DNA of 14,028 nucleotides from Spirochaetaceae bacterium (lineage in GTDB: Bacteria; Spirochaetota; Spirochaetia; Treponematales; Breznakiellaceae): positions 1-14,028 of the forward strand of contig JAISDG010000198.1 of NCBI GenBank assembly GCA_031265015.1, read 5' to 3'. Below are positions 13,218 to 14,028 of this stretch, piece after piece (within the stretch, counting starts at the first letter, position 1; the number at the start of each line of letters is the position of its first letter). The translations under genes were made by a program, and so were the position numbers. The notes below the pieces were generated by a model. That model ran no database searches, was not told the DNA's origin, and saw nothing but the letters and a program-made list of their open reading frames with translations.

Positions 13218-13262
13218 TTGTTCCGGTATGGTACAGTGAACGCCGAAAGCAGGAGGAAAACG

Positions 13263-14018
13263 ATGCTGGCGGAACGGTTTTTTACGGAAATTCACGGCCT
13301 GATCAATACGATACAGGAGACCCAGCTGGGTCCGATACAAAAAGCGGCGGAAGAGATAGCGCCCAGGCTGGAAGAGGGGGGGATCCTCTACGTGTTTGGT
13401 TCCGGCCATTCCCACGTCCTGGCCGAAGAAGTATTCAGCCGGGCCGGGGGGCTGATCCAGGCTAAATCCATCGTGCCCCATGAGCTAACGGTAGATCTGG
13501 ACATGGACAAATCCACCCTCATGGAACGGACCGACGGCCTGGCGGAAATCATTTTTTCCACCACCCGGATCCGGAAGGCCGACGTCCTGATCCTGGTGTC
13601 GAATTCCGGCAGGAACGCGGTTCCCGTCCAGATGGCCCTGGGGGCAAAGGAGCGGGGGATTTTTACCGTCGCCATGACCAACGTCAGCCACAGCAAAGGG
13701 GTGAGTTCCCGGGACAGGAGCGGCAAAAAACTCTACGAACTCTGCGACCTGGTGCTGGATACCTGCGGCCCCAAGGGGGACGCCCTGGTGCAGCCCCCGG
13801 GAAAGAGCTGGGCGGTGGCGCCGGTTTCTACCATAGCGGGGGCGGTTATCATAGAAGCCCTGGTCTGCGCGGTGGTGGAAACCATGCTTTCCCACGGAGT
13901 GGAGCCTCCCCTTTATCAAAGCGCCAACATAGACGGGAACGACGACTATAACCGCCGGGCCCGGGAACAGCTCAAGGAACGGTTTCCCGAACTGCGGGAA
14001 CTGTTTTCCACCTTTTAG
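13263..14018 (+). CDS. SIS domain protein, UPF0309-like (sugar-phosphate binding)
   Basis: This 251-residue cytoplasmic protein has a sugar isomerase (SIS) fold. VFGSGHSHVLAEEVFSRAGG (44-63) and the phosphosugar loop SNSGRNAVP (113-121) are both clear, followed by SSRDRSGKKLYELCD, the GPxSTIAGA-like VAPVSTIAGA, and GVEPPLYQSANIDG near the end. This set and the length match the UPF0309 family rather than GlmS or KpsF. Members bind or isomerise amino-sugar or hexose phosphates, but the substrate is not established. AGGAGG 6 nt upstream sets the ATG at 13263; an in-frame TTG at 13218 is rejected. It is divergent from the LRR gene, and no transporter or kinase neighbours are in view. Confidence 0.88.
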   Translation: MLAERFFTEIHGLINTIQETQLGPIQKAAEEIAPRLEEGGILYVFGSGHSHVLAEEVFSRAGGLIQAKSIVPHELTVDLDMDKSTLMERTDGLAEIIFSTTRIRKADVLILVSNSGRNAVPVQMALGAKERGIFTVAMTNVSHSKGVSSRDRSGKKLYELCDLVLDTCGPKGDALVQPPGKSWAVAPVSTIAGAVIIEALVCAVVETMLSHGVEPPLYQSANIDGNDDYNRRAREQLKERFPELRELFSTF

Positions 14019-14028
14019 CTGATGAACG

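Noticed and set aside
13218..13262. TTG at 13218 as the SIS start
   Set aside because: The 15 extra residues include the AGGAGG ribosome site of the ATG at 13263, where family similarity begins.

Overview
The window looks like chromosomal DNA of a spirochaete, most likely a treponeme with fairly high G+C content (possibly of the termite-gut Treponema/Breznakiella type). The reasons are three: the order rpsB-tsf-frr-uppS-cdsA-rseP without pyrH, the order tig-clpP-clpX, and a secreted 23-residue TpLRR/BspA-like leucine-rich repeat protein. The species assignment is inference. No CRISPR array, transposase, phage gene or complete mobile element is visible.

Left end (1-1470): the 3' end of an unidentified plus-strand gene is followed by a minus-strand glyoxalase I (gloA-like). 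Two plus-strand PTS genes follow: a galactitol-type enzyme IIB and an HPr phosphocarrier. GloA and the IIB gene are divergent, with good sigma-70-type promoters and a 24-bp inverted repeat between them. HPr seems to have its own promoter placed so close to the ATG that the mRNA would be leaderless or nearly so. Its stop codon lies in one arm of a terminator hairpin, and the stop of the convergent CpXC-type gene lies in the other arm.

Centre (1462-11834): one long minus-strand housekeeping run. Read in the direction of transcription it is tRNA-Leu(UAG), tig, clpP, clpX, tRNA-Arg(CCG), maf, rpsB, tsf, frr, uppS, cdsA, rseP and a CpXC-domain protein. The first part covers protein folding and ClpXP proteolysis. 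The second covers translation (ribosomal protein S2, EF-Ts, ribosome recycling), undecaprenyl carrier and phospholipid synthesis, and intramembrane proteolysis. Genes are tightly packed, with several start/stop overlaps. Each half is headed by a tRNA with a recognisable TTGACA-type promoter, and maf begins only 18 nt after the tRNA-Arg 3' end. dxr, which often sits between cdsA and rseP, is absent from that position. UppS appears to lack a canonical start codon at its true N-terminus.

Right end (11835-14028): a secreted LRR protein with eight exact 23-residue repeats and a ladder of seven cysteines is on the minus strand, and a SIS-domain (UPF0309-like) sugar-phosphate-binding protein is on the plus strand. 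A pair of 19-20 bp direct repeats precedes the SIS gene. The 195-bp spacer between tRNA-Leu and tig is dense in palindromes and holds a second copy of the tRNA-Leu 3' end.

Most of the window is ordinary core genome. The most unusual items are the tRNA-Leu 3'-end duplication with nested hairpins, the leaderless HPr, the uppS start, the tRNA-Arg/maf junction and the missing dxr.
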